A stretch of 7,231 nucleotides of DNA from Chitinophagales bacterium (GTDB taxonomy: Bacteria; Bacteroidota; Bacteroidia; Chitinophagales; BACL12). A program made the translations under genes and the position numbers. Positions 6,109 through 7,231 of this stretch are shown piece after piece. The notes beneath the pieces are model-generated. The model did no database searches and had not been told where the DNA came from. It saw nothing but the letters and a program-made list of their open reading frames with translations. The stretch lies in contig JACMJP010000374.1 in the NCBI GenBank assembly GCA_014380545.1, positions 1 to 7,231 of the forward strand. Reading direction: 5' to 3'. Position 1 is the first letter of the stretch. Each line of letters opens with the position of its first letter.

Positions 6109-6564
6109 ATGAAAAATATATTCTTTTCAACGCTGTTTGCAGTTACAACAGTTCTTGTTTCAGCGCAAATGCCTGATGGTCCACCTGATAATGAGAAGGT
6201 TGAATCATTGCGTATTGCATTTCTCACTAATTATCTTGATCTCACATCAGAAGAATCGCAAAAATTCTGGCCTGTATATAATCAAATGCGGGACGAATTA
6301 AAGGTGGTAATGGATAAGGAAATGAATTTAAAAAAAGATAAAGACTTCAGTAAAATGAGTGATGCAGAATTAAACCAGGTAATGAAAGATCATTTTGATA
6401 ATGAACAAAAAATTCTGGATACTAAAAAGAAATATGCAGAAGAATTTAAAAAAGTACTGCCATTAAGAAAAGTTGTTTTGCTGGCGGATGCAGAAAATGA
6501 ATTTAAACGCAAACTACTGGAACATGCAAAAGACAGGAAAGGTCCGGGGGGCGTTAGAGAATAG
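6109..6564 (+). CDS. Small exported helical protein, Spy/CpxP-like (LTXXQ-type)
   Basis: 151 residues with a signal peptide at 1-19 (MKNIFFSTLFAVTTVLVSA, cleavage before Q20). The mature part is almost entirely charged alpha helix: DLTSEESQKFWPVYNQM (44-60), a long KE-rich middle (65-115), then LPLRKVVLLADAENEFKRKLL (117-137) and a basic, glycine-containing tail. The pattern Leu-Thr-x-Glu-(E)-x-x-x-Phe-Trp-Pro is typical of small periplasmic proteins encoded after Bacteroidota ECF sigma genes, and the organisation recalls the LTXXQ fold of Spy and CpxP, which bind misfolded envelope proteins or modulate a sensor. The LTxxQ motif itself is only approximate here. It follows the putative anti-sigma gene by 26 bases, so co-transcription is expected. 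Inferred role: periplasmic chaperone or sensor input for the sigma/anti-sigma pair. The exact function is unproven. Confidence 0.75.
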   Translation: MKNIFFSTLFAVTTVLVSAQMPDGPPDNEKVESLRIAFLTNYLDLTSEESQKFWPVYNQMRDELKVVMDKEMNLKKDKDFSKMSDAELNQVMKDHFDNEQKILDTKKKYAEEFKKVLPLRKVVLLADAENEFKRKLLEHAKDRKGPGGVRE

Positions 6565-6569
6565 TTTAA

Positions 6570-6648
6570 CTGCCAGATGCTTGATTTATCCCGGTGCTTC
6601 CATCCGGATATTAAATCGTCAGATGGCAGCATCTGATATATCCTTTTT
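6570..6648. terminator. Structured terminator-like region between convergent genes
   Basis: Nested inverted repeats fill the gap between the two converging stop codons. CAGATGC (6574-6580) pairs with GCATCTG (6629-6635), GATTTA (6583-6588) with TAAATC (6612-6617), and CCGG (6591-6594) with CCGG (6604-6607); CTGCCA (6570-6575) can alternatively pair with TGGCAG (6624-6629). A T-run (6643-6648) follows on the plus strand. The right arms include the end of the methyltransferase gene. The imperfect stem makes this a plausible but not classic terminator for the sigma operon, and possibly for both directions. Confidence 0.45.
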
Positions 6649-7231
6649 TGCCTTCAAAGCAAACACAAGCGGCAGTTTTCCTTCCAGACCTTTTATCTGA
6701 AATTTATTTTTTTCTATTTCGATGCCATCAGTATAAATATTATAAGGAGAGTAATCATATTCCTTAAATGCTTCTATATGCAAGCCTGCATGCAGCAATG
6801 CAGAAATGCTTTCATCAAGGCTATGATTCCAGCTTACCGATTTATTATTTTCAATTTCAGCTTCTCTGTCAGCATAAGTGCCTTCCTCAATTTCTGCAAT
6901 TGTTTCTTTATTGAAATAAGAATATTTTATTTCTTTAATAGCATTATCAAACATCCAAACTACAGGATGAAATTCTACTAACAAAAAAATACCACCGGGT
7001 TTTAAACTTTTACAAATAACATCTGCCCATTTATTCAGGTCGGGCAGCCAGCCTATTGTTCCGTAGCTTGTAAATACAATGTCAAACTGTGTATCAATAT
7101 GTGCTAACGTATCATACACATTGCAGCAAATAAATTCAGCTTCTAAATTCATTCTCTCTTTTAATTCATTTGCTTTTTTAATTGCTTCATCACTCAAATC
7201 AATACCCGTAACAACTGCACCTCGTCTAACC
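6619..7231 (-). CDS. Class I SAM-dependent methyltransferase, 5' end outside window
   Basis: Read on the minus strand, the frame is open from the window end to TGA at 6621-6619, giving about 203 residues. A TTG at 7197 can serve formally as a start, but the codons upstream read RRGAVVTGID and join LSDEAIKKANEL into the second strand and helix of a Rossmann methyltransferase, so the start and the glycine-rich motif I lie beyond the right edge. The Asp of TGIDLS is the expected ligand of the SAM ribose. Further signatures follow in order: FICCNVYDTL (motif II region), FDIVFTSYGTIGWLPD (motif III/IV), LKPGGIFLLVEFHP (motif V/VI). The C-terminal half (ending LPLVFALKAKKDISDAAI) would form the substrate side. 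The substrate cannot be told from sequence; family members include small-molecule and quinone methyltransferases. It is convergent with the sigma module and probably unrelated to it. Confidence 0.88.
   Translation of the reverse strand, partial: VRRGAVVTGIDLSDEAIKKANELKERMNLEAEFICCNVYDTLAHIDTQFDIVFTSYGTIGWLPDLNKWADVICKSLKPGGIFLLVEFHPVVWMFDNAIKEIKYSYFNKETIAEIEEGTYADREAEIENNKSVSWNHSLDESISALLHAGLHIEAFKEYDYSPYNIYTDGIEIEKNKFQIKGLEGKLPLVFALKAKKDISDAAI

Noticed and set aside
7195..7197. TTG at 7197 as the methyltransferase start
   Set aside because: Upstream codons continue the conserved strand leading to TGID, and a protein starting here would lack the SAM-binding motif.
1..7231. Mobile element, prophage, toxin-antitoxin, CRISPR or tRNA signals
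   Set aside because: No transposase, integrase, terminal repeats, spaced direct repeats, toxin-antitoxin pair or tRNA-like fold was seen on either strand.

Overview
The window looks like a chromosomal segment of a Bacteroidota bacterium, plausibly from the Chitinophagia/Saprospiria/Sphingobacteriia side, though I cannot place it more precisely. Grounds: AT-rich DNA; a secreted protein with a type IX secretion (T9SS) C-terminal sorting domain; a split transketolase whose C-terminal half is a separate gene; an ECF sigma factor followed by a membrane protein and a small exported protein, an arrangement common in this phylum; and near-absence of Shine-Dalgarno (SD) sequences.

Left edge (1-909): the 3' part of an exported T9SS cargo protein, open to base 1 and probably missing only its start codon. 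A 146-base gap (910-1055) follows; most of it is richer in G+C than its surroundings and it holds a perfect 10-bp palindrome.

Centre (1056-4785): a tightly packed block of three genes. Two tandem paralogues encode exported von Willebrand factor A (VWA) proteins, each with a complete MIDAS metal site, four shared cysteines and a C-terminal half built of three repeats of about 75 residues. They overlap by 4 bases. Two bases after the second comes the pyrimidine-binding/C-terminal half of transketolase. All three genes start with GTG. The N-terminal transketolase half is not in the window.

Right centre (4911-6564): a predicted stress-response module comprising an ECF sigma factor, a single-pass membrane protein in the position of an anti-sigma factor, and a small exported helical protein resembling Spy/CpxP-type (LTXXQ) proteins. 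The leader before the sigma gene is dense in inverted repeats, including a perfect 15-bp one. The only strong SD in the window precedes the putative anti-sigma gene and is partly inside a hairpin.

Right edge (6619-7231, minus strand): a class I SAM-dependent methyltransferase, convergent with the sigma module and cut by the window end. A structured terminator-like region lies between them. No mobile element, CRISPR array, tRNA or rRNA was seen. The most unusual items are the co-linear VWA-VWA-transketolase block and the structured leaders of the sigma module; neither is proven to be a new system.
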